From positions 1,860,001-1,924,000 of the forward strand of contig JAPWGK010000004.1 of the NCBI GenBank assembly GCA_029641185.1: a stretch of DNA of 64,000 nt, in the 5' to 3' direction. The position numbers and the translations under genes are program-made. Below, one piece after another: positions 9,803-21,530 of the stretch. Origin of the DNA: Pseudofabraea citricarpa (taxonomy: Eukaryota; Ascomycota; Leotiomycetes; Helotiales; Dermateaceae). Below the pieces are notes generated by a model. The model worked only from the letters and a program-made list of their open reading frames with translations. It was not told the origin of the DNA and did not search any database. Every line of letters begins with the position of its first letter. Within the stretch, counting starts at the first letter, position 1.

Positions 9803-10315
9803 ATGCATTTCTCACGCATTGCACTGGCAGCAGCCACTTTGAATCTCGCTATCGGAGCCCCCGTCAAGGAGAAACGGTCTCGCGAGATCGTAGCAGCCGA
9901 GGCTGTGAGACGTTCAGTGGCCAACAACCCATATTTGTTTGAACGCACCGAGGCTAGCGCTGCCTACCAGTACACCGACACGCCATTCAAAGTCCGAAGC
10001 GTGGCCAACATGATCAAGCGCAGCGAGGCCAGCGCTGCCTATCAATATACGGACACTCCGTTCAAGCGCAGCGTTGAAAATCTGGGCAAACGAACCGAAG
10101 CCAGTGCTGCATATCAGTACACCGATACTCCTTTCAAGCGCAGTGTCGAGGATCTTGGGAAAAGAACTGAAGCTAGCGCTGCTTACCAGTACACGGATAC
10201 TCCCTTCAAACGTAGCGTTGAGGATCTTGGAAAGCGAACCGAGGCCAGTGCTGCCTACCAATACACAGATACTCCCTTCAAGCGCAGTGTCGAAGACCTC
10301 TCGAAGCTGGCTTAA
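9803..10315 (+). CDS. Putative dikaritin-type RiPP precursor with five repeats
   Basis: Intronless gene, 170 aa. MHFSRIALAAATLNLAIGA is a signal peptide. After residue 50 come five units, each with an identical 14-residue segment EASAAYQYTDTPFK; the unit starts at 9950, 10025, 10097, 10169 and 10241 (24-25 residues apart). Units are separated by spacers of the type RSVEDLGKR, giving dibasic KR (Kex2-type) sites on both sides. The first unit has KVR instead of KR after the core, and the last ends SKLA. Kexin cuts would release a peptide beginning T/S-E-A-S-A-A and containing two Tyr, the residue usually cross-linked by UstYa enzymes. The divergent UstYa gene supports a RiPP role. Alternatives are a repellent or pheromone-like peptide; no Cys occurs in the repeats. 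Confidence 0.85.
   Translation: MHFSRIALAAATLNLAIGAPVKEKRSREIVAAEAVRRSVANNPYLFERTEASAAYQYTDTPFKVRSVANMIKRSEASAAYQYTDTPFKRSVENLGKRTEASAAYQYTDTPFKRSVEDLGKRTEASAAYQYTDTPFKRSVEDLGKRTEASAAYQYTDTPFKRSVEDLSKLA
9950..10315 (+). repeat. In-gene tandem repeat of core plus spacer (72-75 bp)
   Basis: Five copies code for the same 14-residue core, but third codon positions differ freely between copies (for example TAC CAG TAC against TAT CAA TAT). The peptide is therefore held constant while the DNA has diverged, as expected for selected product peptides. Confidence 0.9.
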
Positions 10316-10624
10316 GCTCGAGCCGCCTTACTAGGATTGGATATGTTCTGGGTGAATGGGAGATTGTCAGGATGGATATTGGAAAGCTGGGAAGTTGTTA
10401 GACACTCATTTTTAGTCGTGATTATGGTTTACTACAATTCCTCATACTATTAAACTTCTATGTTACAGATCATTGAAATCGTGACTGGCCCGGCCTGTTA
10501 AAGTGATTTGTTGGTATGATGTATTGGGGAACAAAGCCATCACCAGACGTTAAGGAGCAGCTCCTGAAGGGTGGCCACTGGCCATGACCTATGGACCAAA
10601 CCTAAATGGAGTTGACAATTCATA

Positions 10625-11371
10625 TTAAATGTGAAATTCTGGCCGTTGAATGCCCAAAATATCCAACAAATCCACCATTTGGCGAATGATAGGAACATGT
10701 TTTTCCAAAAGTACAAGTTCTGCCTCAGTAGCCTGCGAATCGTACAAAATGGATCGCAACCCAAGACTTGATGCGCCTTGAATATCCGTTTCAGGACTAT
10801 CACCAACCATATAAGCCTCGGAAGCCTTTACACCCAAGAAGCCGAGGGCAAGTTCAAATAGCTCGGGATTAGGTTTGGCAGTACCTGCTTCTTCCGAAGT
10901 ACATAAATAGTCAACGAGCGGTAGTACTCCAATCGCTTCCGCTTTGATATACTGATCTCGCTTCTGTCCATTAGAGATTATGGCGAGTTTGTAACCTGCT
11001 TCCTTCAGCCGGACGAGAGTCTCAATACTACCAGGAGTGGCTCTACGATTTGCTCTATATGCTTCCTTGTATGTCTCTTTGAAATGGGAAATTTCCTTCC
11101 GGTTAGGTTGAGGTAAACCAAGTTCTGCGAAGAAGAGGAGAACTTTTTGCACATCCTTCTCCTCATAGCTAATATTCCCTTTCAAGTACTTGTCGTATGC
11201 TTTTTGCAAGCAGTCATTATATACCCGGATGAGTTCTGTATTCAATCTTCCCGAAAAAGCCGGGTATTCTCTTTCTACTGCCTGGATACCACAACGCATT
11301 GAATGATAATGGTCGAATAACGTGTTATCAAGGTCAAAGAGCACAGTGCCTTTAACTTGGTGTGGATTCAT
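10625..11371 (-). CDS. HAD-superfamily hydrolase (YjjG-like)
   Basis: Intronless, 248 aa. Motif I is VLFDLDNTLFDHYH, with nucleophile Asp13 and general acid Asp15. Motif II is AIISNGQ near the middle, motif III the Lys in GTAKPNPELF, and motif IV the acidic GDSPETDIQGA. The helical cap between motifs I and II and the overall length fit the pyrimidine 5'-nucleotidase (YjjG)/haloacid dehalogenase branch of phosphatases. It is convergent with the RiPP precursor, 310 bp away. A housekeeping or detoxifying phosphatase role is likeliest; membership in the peptide cluster is possible but has no specific support. Confidence 0.88.
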   Translation of the reverse strand: MNPHQVKGTVLFDLDNTLFDHYHSMRCGIQAVEREYPAFSGRLNTELIRVYNDCLQKAYDKYLKGNISYEEKDVQKVLLFFAELGLPQPNRKEISHFKETYKEAYRANRRATPGSIETLVRLKEAGYKLAIISNGQKRDQYIKAEAIGVLPLVDYLCTSEEAGTAKPNPELFELALGFLGVKASEAYMVGDSPETDIQGASSLGLRSILYDSQATEAELVLLEKHVPIIRQMVDLLDILGIQRPEFHI

Positions 11372-12061
11372 TTTGGTAATTTAGAGCGAAAATATCGATG
11401 TAAGATAAATATGAGAGATGAAAGTAAGGTAGCTAGGAGAATCGATGATTTTTATGAAAGCGAGATGAAAAATCGGTCGAGAACTTGAACTAGGAATAAG
11501 ACTTTTTCAAAAGATTTGAGGAACAGTTAGGATACACAAATATCTTTGGAACATAGAAGCTTAAGAAGTTAGCATGCTACTATAACGATTTAGATCAATT
11601 AGCACCTTAGCTAACTTTACCTCACGTCCACTAACATCGCTTAACTTTAGGCTACATCCGGACTTCAATAGGTTCCAAGTTTTCACCAACAGCAATCCGA
11701 CCACAGCTTTAACAAGAAGGCTAACATTGGTAATGGGGACATACGTTGTGTTTGAATTTAATGTATAAGCCTGGATAGAGTCAAATATCTGAGTTCCTCC
11801 AGGTTTGGCCCTGACAATAGCTAAAAGATAGCTGCGAAATGTTATGAAAGATGGATAAATACAACTAACACAACCATCTAAGAGTCATCTAAGCAAGATT
11901 GGAAAGATTTTCGTAGATTCTCATAGATGTTTATGAAAGCTTCTATGAAATTATTTAAACAAAATCTGAAAAGAAGAAGTTACAAGTTCGTACATTAGCG
12001 GCAGTAAAGAATCCACACTGTCTGCTTGCACCAAGATTCAAAAATCCTTCCAAAACAGCCA
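11372..12061. other. AT-rich intergenic region
   Basis: Lies between the HAD gene's 5' end and the GH16 gene's 3' end. No gene or repeat recognised. Confidence 0.4.
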
Positions 12062-13006
12062 CTACAAAGAATTGAAAACCGCTACATAATCAACCTCCAT
12101 CGCTACTTTTGGTCCGTCGATAGTGGCGTTATTAGGAGGACCGGGCCAGTTACCGCCAACAGCAAGGTTCAAGAGCAAGAAATGTCCCTCATGAGCCAAC
12201 TTCTCCCAAGCCGGCTTATCACCCACGGTAGCGCCCGTCACGTTGAACACCAGTTCTCCATCAAGGAACCAATCGAGTCTCTCATCTTCCCACGTGGCGT
12301 TCTTCCCGTATCCAGTCATACTTCGGTCAACCTCAAAAGCAATGGTATGAAAGACGCCCAACTCGAAATCGACACCGCCGTTACCGATTCCATTGTACTC
12401 GTTACAAGGTCCACCAGGTGCAACACCACAGTGGATCGTCGAGTACATAGTCGGAATGCCGTTTAGAACCTCCATAAAATCCCACTCACTAGCCGCGGGC
12501 CAGTTCGTATAGTTACCTCTGAAGCTCTCACCGAGGGCCCAAAACGCAGGCCAGATTCCCTGCTGGACTTCTCTCGGCTCATCGCCCAACTTGATGCGCG
12601 TCTCAATGTATAATTTCCCGCCTTCGACAGCGGCGAAATCAGTGCGTTGCGTCTCGATACGTGCCGACGTCCAGGTCCCGTTCTTGGATAAGCGAGGCGT
12701 GATGCGTAGGGTGTTTGCTTTGGTGATTTCGACATTCTCAGTCGATGCTGTATAGCTTTGGAATTCGTTGTTTCCCCATCGTGGTGCGCCGCCGGGATAC
12801 GAAGTGCCGGTACTGAAGATCCAGTTGTCGCTCGAAGGCAGGGTTCCGGCTTCCCCAGTAAAGGACTCGAATAATGTTGATGTATATCCGGCTTTGATAC
12901 CAGGGCTGATGCGACGTTGGAGATGATGGTGGGCATGTGAAGGATTGTGTGCTTGGATTGTAGTCGCCAAGGCGAGGACAAGAGAAGATGAGTATGTGTA
13001 CTTCAT
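12062..13006 (-). CDS. Secreted GH16 endo-beta-1,3(4)-glucanase-type hydrolase
   Basis: Intronless, 314 aa. Signal peptide at about 1-19, then a His-rich stretch and an RR pair (31-32) that could be a propeptide cut site. The catalytic signature EWDFME gives Glu174 (nucleophile), Asp176 and Glu179 (acid/base), the ExDxxE form of family 16. GIWPAFWALGE lies ahead of it, as in laminarinase-type enzymes, and a Trp-rich C-terminal beta region ends in VDYVAVFNSL. Likely acts outside the cell on beta-1,3 or mixed-linkage glucan of fungal or plant walls; exact substrate not resolved. Confidence 0.93.
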   Translation of the reverse strand: MKYTYSSSLVLALATTIQAHNPSHAHHHLQRRISPGIKAGYTSTLFESFTGEAGTLPSSDNWIFSTGTSYPGGAPRWGNNEFQSYTASTENVEITKANTLRITPRLSKNGTWTSARIETQRTDFAAVEGGKLYIETRIKLGDEPREVQQGIWPAFWALGESFRGNYTNWPAASEWDFMEVLNGIPTMYSTIHCGVAPGGPCNEYNGIGNGGVDFELGVFHTIAFEVDRSMTGYGKNATWEDERLDWFLDGELVFNVTGATVGDKPAWEKLAHEGHFLLLNLAVGGNWPGPPNNATIDGPKVAMEVDYVAVFNSL

Positions 13007-14182
13007 TTTCTGAATACTCCTTTTCTTAAAATGGAAAGTGAAATTTATTTATGAATCACGAACTGATTACCAAAAGAATGACAAGAACCGAACGTGACAA
13101 AAGAGTGACAGTAAAGTTTGATTAAAGGAGAGGAAATGACAGTGGGTTGAACGAGAATACAAGTTGGGAGAGATCTAGCTTAAATAGAAGCAGACATTTA
13201 GCAGACATACAATCCAAGGAGTGCCGGCCCTGTAGAAGCCCGCAATTCCTGATTACTTTCTATGGCAAACTTAACTTAACCTTCCAATAAATTGAAAAGA
13301 TTACGATTACGAAGTTTTGACCATCCTTCCTTTTGAGCTCTATCTCGCCTGCGGGACAAGAATCAAGCCGTCAAGGAAGCATCATTCGGATCGCAATCTC
13401 CGGAGCAAAAGTATATTTTCAATTTGCGCTTGCCTCTGGGAGATCCGCACAATGCAGAAGTAAAAAAAGAAAACTATGTCCTTACCGCCAATAAGGGAGA
13501 AAGAAAACCTGGTTAAGGTCTAGTATACACTATTCAGAAGGACCCTTTACCCTTCTACAGTAGAGCGTTTGCTGCAATTTTGTTCGCTTCTTGTTTTGGG
13601 CACCATGACTCTCGGCCGGCGGCACCGCGTTTGACCGCCCCTATTCTTCGGGTAGTTGCTCCAAACTTTGAATTGATAGAACTGGCTGTCGAAATCAAAG
13701 GTCGATAAGACGCCTTTTAGATAAAAGGGATCGTCGCTAGATGGATGTCATGCTAATCCTAATGCTGATGAAATTGATTGGAACTTTTCACACCCACGTC
13801 AGTCAGAGTTCTGGGTAAAATCACTAGATACGGCAAGAAGTTTACAATACAAGATAAGTTTATCACTTCGCCTTGCGGTCTGGAGAAAGTATAAGTTCCA
13901 ATACTTCACACACCCTCACTGTTACATCTAAGATGAAAATATACCAGATGATATGTTGAGTCTGAGAGATTTGCTCCTTGTTCCTGAGTTTTACGCCCTT
14001 CCAAAGTAGAAACCTCGAGCTCCTAAAAAAGTAAAATCCCTCCGCCATTCTCAAATGGACTCCCAAATTGCTCGCGACGAGCCAGTTTCCAGTTCTTGTT
14101 TGAAATCTTTGTATTCCTTACTGGATCAACATCATACTTCCTAACGCCGACAATCAAGCCAATGAGCCGCCCGTTAGTTGTT
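13007..14182. other. Intergenic region
   Basis: Promoter side of GH16 and 3' side of the P450. No open frame with coding character and no repeats noted. Confidence 0.4.
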
Positions 14183-15956
14183 CTACCACCCTTCGATCTC
14201 CTGCAATCGGAGCGGCATCCCCTTATTGGGTTTTGATGTTATAGCTCCAGCTGGAATGGGGACATAGTTAGGATCCGCCATCTCCATCTGAAACTTCCCA
14301 CACCAGACCGCCAGAAGAGCTTTCAATTCCAACTTAGCAAACCTCTCGCCGATGCAACTTCTTGGTCCGTGCAAGAATGTCATAATGCTGTAGTTGCTTG
14401 CTACGCCACCAGTATTGTTTGCCCGACCAGTTTCGGCATCGATCCAGCGTTCTGGAAAGAATTCTTCCGCGTCTGGACCCCAGAGAGCCGGAGAGCGGTT
14501 TGTCGCCCATGGTGAGATGTAGACACGGGTCCCCTTTGGTACATGAGTTGATTGGATCACGGTATCACGGGTCGCTACTCGAAGTGTTACTGGAACTGGA
14601 GGGAATAGACGAGTGACCTCGCTGCACACTGCATTAAGATAAGGAAGTGACTCAAGAACAGCACCGAGGTCAAAATCTGCCGGTTGAGGGACCGAAGGTG
14701 ATGGTAGGTTAGACCGAATCTCTTGTCGTAGACGAGATTGCACCTCTGGATGTTTTGCAAGAAGATAACTACCCCACGTGAAAGCAGAAGAGGTTGTTTC
14801 GTGCCTAGTTGTGTCAGTAGGGCTAGAAGATATGGATTTGGCTGGCTTACCCTGCGGCAAGAAATGTTAAGAGCTGGTCCACAATCATATCGTCAGCAAA
14901 ATCGTTCGACTTTATTAACAGCGACAGAATGTCAACATTCTGCTCGTTTCGTGTTTTGATTAACTCTCTTTTGTCCCGAATTAACTGGCGACAGATGGTC
15001 CTCAAGTTACCAGTCGTTGTCATTAATCGTTGATTCAATTTCCAGGGCAATAATGAGACAATCCGTCGAGGCAGGAAGAGGTTAGTAGTGAAGAAAAGGG
15101 CCTTTTCGGTGCTTGGTTCCAAAATTTCCTCATAGTTCTTGATCAGTTCGTCGTCCGAGTTTGTCAAGGTCTTGAAATCACGCCCAAGCCCAGCAACACC
15201 AATTATGTCCATTGTAACTTTATTTGCCCAGTGGTTGACTTCCACCACACTCTGCGGTTGGAGTAAGGACTTTTCGGTGGAGGTTTCGGAGTTCTGGTTG
15301 ATTTCTGCTGCTACACCATTGCTGAGCTCAATGGCTTTCGAGTAGAAGATGGGCAAAAGTTCCTTAACATGGCGAAAGCTGAATGCCGGCGAGACATGTT
15401 TTCTTTGGAATTTATGCTCTTCACCCTCAACCAAAATCAATCCGTCGCCGAGGACGATGCGAAGGAACTTGCGAAGCTGCGTTGGCTTTTCATAATCGTA
15501 GCTCTTGTGCACAAGCACGTCGGCGAAGGATTTTGGGTCCGTCAGGAGGAGCCAGTCGGCATTAAAGAAACCCGAAAAGCAAATAATGCCATCATTGGGC
15601 ACATCTACCATCATCTTCAGAAATGCATTGCCAGCTGGTCTTTTAAAAACCACATCGGCATTTCCAAGGAGAGGCCATGCTTTCTGCAAAAATTAGCCCT
15701 TCATTATTTTGCCATTTCAGTGCTTTGCAAATAAACTTACCTTTGGTCGTGGAAGATGGCGACAAGGACTGAACCATACAGGGTATATAGAGATTATCCA
15801 GAACAACCACAACCCAAGTATAATGCTGTAAAATATAACGAAGAGCTTCGTAAGAGGCATGCCTGGGAAGACCTGTGGAAAAAATACAACATTGAGTAGA
15901 CATGAAGAAACTGACACCAGCGCCAGTAAAAATGGGGTTGGGATATCTGCTGGCAT
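14183..15956 (-). CDS. Cytochrome P450 monooxygenase
   Basis: Three exons: 15956-15741, 15683-14851 and 14804-14183; 556 aa. The ATG at 15956 has a good context (CACCATG); the open frame upstream has only a non-ATG start. Two hydrophobic N-terminal segments anchor it in the ER, followed by the Pro-rich hinge CRHLPRP. The I-helix AAGHETTSS spans intron 2 (residues 348-355). The K-helix ExxR is Glu412-Arg415, the PERW motif is near 467-470, and the haem loop FLHGPRSCIG has Cys500 as the iron ligand. All hallmarks are intact. The substrate is unknown. It lies about 4 kb from the RiPP precursor with HAD and GH16 genes between, so cluster membership is uncertain. Confidence 0.94.
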
Positions 15957-18726
15957 GGTGAAAGCTTTGAGGGCGTGAAATACGTGCAATATTCAGATCA
16001 GAGAATATCTGCTGGAGCAGGAGACGATAATAAAGCTTGCGGAGCTGCGGAGTACAAGAGATCCGGCAGCTATATAGAGGTGGAAACAACTCCAAGAGAG
16101 CATGTGAAGTGAAGTGCATCATGTTTGAACAGATGCCTCGGTTTTGAGCTCTTGTTGTCGTTGTAGCCAGTCGTCTTGCTGTATCTCTGTCGTTTCAAAA
16201 GTACTAGCCTTGCGACTGGAGCTTCAAGACAGGAGGACCCTGCGTTAAGTTACCCCTCCGCAGGCCTTTTCTGGTCAAGCAAAGGCGGGGACACCCTCCA
16301 TTATGCCTTTATCCGCTATCATTGGAAGACGCAGCTGTGGCGCAGGGGTCGCCATGAGTTGTCTCTACGTCACAAAATAAATCATCAGATGATCTGTGGA
16401 AGGGATATTGCTGAAATATGCTGGCTATTTTTGAGCTGTGCTGTTGAACGGATGACATCTCTTGCGAGGTGCATAAGATAAAAGCTAAAACCAGTGGGAG
16501 TGAGTCCATAGCAGGTGAAGTTTGGCCAACGAGGCGAGGAGGACCACGACCAACCACGTGATTTACCTCGGCAGCTGGGTTTACCTTTTGCTCCAACGCA
16601 ACGTCAAGTGGGATAGCATCGCAAGCATTTCAGTATTCGTCCTGATAGAGCAGTCAATGTCAACGCTACGGCTACGAAAACACTCCTCAACTCTTGTCGA
16701 ATGGAAACAACAGACAAGGACTGCCTGCCTGTGCGAATCTCCTCAGCTTCCCCTCATGCGAGTGCATTAGGCTAGTTGGCCAAAGGCATACTGATGCCAT
16801 GACTTGCGATTTATTGGATTTGCCACTTTACACGTCAGCCTCAACTTCAGAGTGGGAGTTTTCCTGGGTCGAAGTCATGCCATCAACACACAAAACAACT
16901 TGGTCACTGGATCAAGTGATGAAGAAGTTGGCTCATACAGGAGTGGAATAGCAATTCGACGAAAGCTGTCAGGAAATTTGTTATAACTGTTGTTATTTTT
17001 GAGAAGCTAATCCCGCGTAGAACAACTAGAATCTAACAAAGTAGACGACGACGACCCTATCTTGTGGAATCATTATTAAGGAATTTATTAAGGAATTTAT
17101 GGCCCACTGTAGTACCTTGAAGAATAGTCGCTCGGCCCAAGTTCTCCGGGTCAGAAAGTATGTTGATGGAAGTATTGATAAACTACAGTTTTCCCCTCCT
17201 TTCCGCAAGCCCAATTGTGGACTAAGACCGGGTGCAAAAATACCGAACAAACCGTTTCAACATCCTAATAGCGTGTTTTTACTAAGAAATACCAAGGTCC
17301 TTCGTATCGGCCTTCAAAGTGGTGCACACATAGATCCTCATTCACTTTACTAAAAGGAATAGCTAGTTCACGTGGGTGCCAGAGAAAGCACTAGCCACCT
17401 GCTTGTTAGGGATTTTTGGCTTAGGCGATCTCTCCGCTGGCTTGCAGATTTTGCGGTATTCCCTACCGTAAGCATATTTGGGCTTCTGGGGTATCATCCA
17501 ACCCATCTTCCCAGAATCTGGGCTAGATCTGGTAACCTTGTCTTGACATCCCTCATGTACCTGACCCCTCTCCCAAGAGATCTCCAAACTTGGATATTGT
17601 TGTGTTTTTGGATGGTCGCTTGAACTCCGGGCTGACAGACAATACAGCCTTCTGTTATTTCGAGACACCCTCTTCTTGATTTTCCTGCTGCCTAGATTCT
17701 TCCATGCGGCTGCTGGAAGTGCAATGTGCTTACAACCTACATTACAAGTTGGTGGAGAAATACTGAACGTTTTTATCCCATGTCCTTGACCAGAAGCTAC
17801 TATTATTATACAGGCGAGCCCCAAGTGAGGCTTTTTGAAGGTGCTCGTCTCGTATAGGCTCTAGCGGTAGACAGACACTGTACTGTAGGGGTTTACTTTC
17901 AGCTCTAGGCGGCCCGGGATTTTGGCCAAGCTAACAGTCCGATGTCACACCACCTCATGCATATTTGGCGAGAACATGTTCGTTCACTGTGCAACACCGT
18001 TGCATGGCTCTGAACGAGAAAGATATCAACTGATCGATGCTATTTTCGCCACTTGAGTATTGCCATGGGGTCCCCGCTTGGATTTTCGATTCCCATCGTT
18101 ACTGGTGAAATTCAATACTCTTGTTTTGCAAACTATACTGCATGAGTCCGTCGAATTATTGATCAGCTAGCTAGTCTTCTTTTTCGATTTACCACACCCC
18201 CCATAGCAATTTTTTGGACTGAATAACAATAAGCCTTGGAATACTTATCGATCAACGCCTCTCAAATCGTTGCTTATGCTTACCCTTCAGACCAGGCAAG
18301 CACCTCGACTCGACCTAGTCCGTACCGACTCAGCGAGGCACTAAGTAACCGAAGGCTTGAGCTAACCTCGACCACTTCACCACATCACGCTCTCTAGGCT
18401 AAGCGATCAGATTATCCCGAGAGATGGAGCCGACCAGAGCTTTAACTAAATTCCTTTGGTAGGATTTCTAGCCATCTTGGATGCTATGCAGTTTCCTTGG
18501 TCCGTTCTTGGACAATGACAACCACAAGTTCGAGGCTTTTGCTCGGCCTTGGCAAGCCCGTCCCGCCCACAATGGAAGATGGCTCTCCATTGTACTGGAC
18601 CCTGCAACATGTTTGTGGCGACTATTGTAGGATCCTAAGGCTGATGCACATTTTTTCGGCTTCAACGCAGCAGCTGACAAGAGTCCTCAGCTTTTGATGG
18701 AGGCTGGGCAAGCCGTATCGTGATTT
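15957..18726. other. Long gene-poor region (2.8 kb)
   Basis: Several open frames of up to 150 codons occur on both strands, but none shows splice-linked extension or family motifs. I see no gene that can be supported. Confidence 0.4.
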
Positions 18727-18734
18727 TATATAAA
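18727..18734 (+). promoter_or_regulatory. TATA box of secreted PKD protein gene
   Basis: TATATAAA lies about 70-80 bp upstream of the ATG at 18805. Confidence 0.5.
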
Positions 18735-18804
18735 CCCAGGCTCACTGTCATTACAACGAGCACTCAGAGTGTGATAACTCAGTTGACTTTAACAACTCAC
18801 CATC

Positions 18805-20978
18805 ATGGCGCGGCTGTACAAAATCATCATCCTGCTTCTGCAGCTAAGTCTGGCAGCTGCAGAAACTCTCCCTTTCACAGTGACTGGGTTCTTAGATAGG
18901 TAATACCTACGACTACATAAGTTCATACTAGCAGCTGATTCGTATCATTAGTGCCTCAGCGAACTCAGGTAGCGCTCTGAACCGCGGCGGGAAGGTCTCC
19001 ATCAGCGGATTTACCATCACAATACCAGACAACCTTCTGGTTGAATTTCCAGCTCTGATTATACCATTTGCAGAATTTGTCAACGGACTACACCCTGGCC
19101 CCAATGAAGTCTCGGTAAGTCATCACAGTCATCGCTCAATACAGGACTAACTGTTTTGCTCGCAGATTAATGGGAATATTGTCAATGGAGAAATTATTGC
19201 CGGGCAGATGACATGCTCTCAACTGGATCTCGCCTTCGCGACTGGCGTAATATCAAAACTTGGGGACGATGGCAAGATCACGCTTGCAAGTGGTCCAGTC
19301 CTTCGCATCAATGATCCAAGGGCGGTATACAGCGCAGGTTATACTGCGGTTCCATTCTTCACAGCAGACGATGAAAATCCCTCGATTACTACTTTTAGCG
19401 GCTTTCCCGTCTGCATCCCTCGAGGTTCAAGTGATTCTAAATGCCCACAATCTAACCGACCTACGGGTGTTACCTCTTTGTAAGAAAAGATCTTTAGCAC
19501 GTGTTCTTGAAGCATATTTGCTGACTTCTCTAGCAATGTTCCCAATGCACTTCAAATGGTACCAATGCGAGTGGGCGACTTTATAGAGTACTCAGGCATT
19601 CAATATAACGGGGAGACAATTTGCTACAATATAGTTGTCAATATAGATGTTACCACAAGCGGGTCACAGCCTGGATTTGTAAGGGTCGAGGATGCAATTA
19701 TTGGAGTATCTGACGCAGGAGCTAATGTTGAGGCTGCACGACATCGGGTGAGTATCACTTCAATGCCCGAGAACCAACACGTAACTAACACACCTCTAGT
19801 TTGTTGGGCTCGCTTCTCGAGGAGACTTAGCAGTTAGCATCTATGCCATTGACGAAAACCCATGCAGCGGCGAAGAGACAGAGCGGTTCCTGGGCACTGC
19901 AACGCTCAAGCCAAGTCAGCGAAACAAATGGGAGCTCGATCTCGCCAAAAACACGAACATCGGAAAGTACACAAGGAACTATCGCATCAAGATTGGCGAT
20001 AACATCGTCGAGACTGCTGACGGGATCCGGGCTGGGCAATATATCCAGCCCGTCACCGAATGGATCTTCCCTGAACTCGTTACCCCAGGAGGAACCCCTC
20101 CGCCTCTTGACTTTAGCAGAATTGGCCCGCTGGCTGATGGCTTTGGTCCAATTGATGGAACATTATTTCAGCAGCTCAAACCATGGCCAGGAGCCTCCGC
20201 CCCAGCGCCTTCTGTCTCCATCTGTGCTGAGCCACCGCCACCAGTAACATCGTCTTCAGTCGCAGCTGGATCAGACGATACATCCACTGCAGTCACCAGT
20301 CCTGCTGTTTCTGGCACGCCTGCCACTCCCATCGCCAGCCCTCCAGCTTCAACAACAACCACACCACCGGCCAAAGTCTCAATCGTAGCCAACGCTGGTG
20401 TGGACCAAAGAGTGCTCGGAGGAGTATCGGTGGCCCTATCAGCCCGCCAAACTCTGCCAAATATCGATCCTGCATCTCTCAAATACAGCTGGACGCAAAT
20501 CGCAGGGTCAACAGCCGGAATCACGCTTGCGGGTGCATCAACGTCTGCACTTACATTCGCCGTGCCTGTTGTAGCCGTGGGCGGAGCGCCAGTGGCGCGC
20601 GAGTTCCGAGTCCTGATCACACACACGGCGTCCGGTTCAACGTCGAATGATACGGTAGTAGTAACATCAGACCGAAGCAGCTCAGACAACAAAGCTATCA
20701 ATGGCCTCACGTGGGCGAATCGCCAGAGCGGCACGGCCACCGCGCAGGCCAGTACGGATCTCGTCGACACGTCGGGCTCGATGAGGATCCTGTTCGGCTC
20801 GGGAACTACTGCCATCGAGAGAGCCATGACGAGAGTCTCGACCGGTAATGGGCGAGCCACTTATACGTTTAGTGCGCGCAGCATCCCGACCTATGCAGTC
20901 GCCGAAGTCAGGAGTTATATCAGTACGGTTCGAGCCCCAGGACCGGTCGTCACTTCTACGGTTGTCTCGCCTGGCTAA
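18805..20978 (+). CDS. Secreted protein with C-terminal PKD/REJ-like Ig-fold domain
   Basis: Five exons: 18805-18899, 18952-19114, 19166-19479, 19534-19747, 19800-20978; 654 aa. A signal peptide (about 1-20, ending SLAAAE) leads into a Gly-rich N-terminal beta domain of about 380 residues that I do not recognise. A Ser/Thr/Pro-rich linker spans roughly 405-462, probably O-glycosylated. The C-terminal part contains NAGVDQRVLGG and LKYSWTQIAG, the usual pattern of PKD/REJ Ig-like folds that serve adhesion or spacing in secreted proteins. The protein probably sits on the surface or in the matrix. No catalytic motif was found. Confidence 0.8.
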
Positions 20979-21530
20979 ACGCTTCTTATTGAATGTTTGA
21001 GTTTGTCTTTTGTGGTGTTCGGTTGGGAGATGCCTTAGGTGGTTGGTTATATATCCTAGAATTCAATTGGTTTACGCATTGCGTGTGTTATAGAACAGTC
21101 CTCCATCGTCTATTTGAGGTTGGAACAACAATCCACTGCCAGAATGTACGATTGTAATCTTTACCTTGAGTTCAAGACTTCTTCTTTCGTTCTTTTCTCT
21201 AGTAACCTAGCGAGACCCTCCATTAGAATGGTTTACATATATTTGAGTCATCTACAAAGATTTGGTGTGACTAAACCTAAAACTCAGGTGCAATGGTATC
21301 TCCAAATTCCAGCAAAGAATGTACATGGAGAATGAAAGCGAAAGAAAAATCATCTACCTATCCCCTGCGAGGGATCTCTCGCTGTCTTTGACTTTAGCTC
21401 GCCTCAGGTGCTTTAGTCATCATGCCCGTCTCCTGTCATCATTGAGCGTTCCATGCCATAAAGCCTTCCAACTTGAATTTCCACTTGACGTTACTCTAGC
21501 CGCGATTGTGCATGGCAAAAGCAAGCAGCC
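20979..21530. other. Intergenic, convergent ends
   Basis: Between the PKD-protein and HxxHC-protein stop codons. No gene recognised. Confidence 0.4.

Noticed and set aside
9803..10315. Repeat protein as an alpha-pheromone precursor
   Set aside because: The repeats lack the Cys/Trp pattern of filamentous ascomycete pheromones, and a UstYa gene is divergent from it; kept only as an alternative.
17363..17824. 153-codon minus-strand open frame in the gene-poor region
   Set aside because: Lys/Ser/Pro-rich with no family motif, signal or splice-linked exons; looks like chance.
20168..20860. 230-codon open frame on the minus strand
   Set aside because: Antisense to the Ser/Thr/Pro linker and PKD exon; no independent support.
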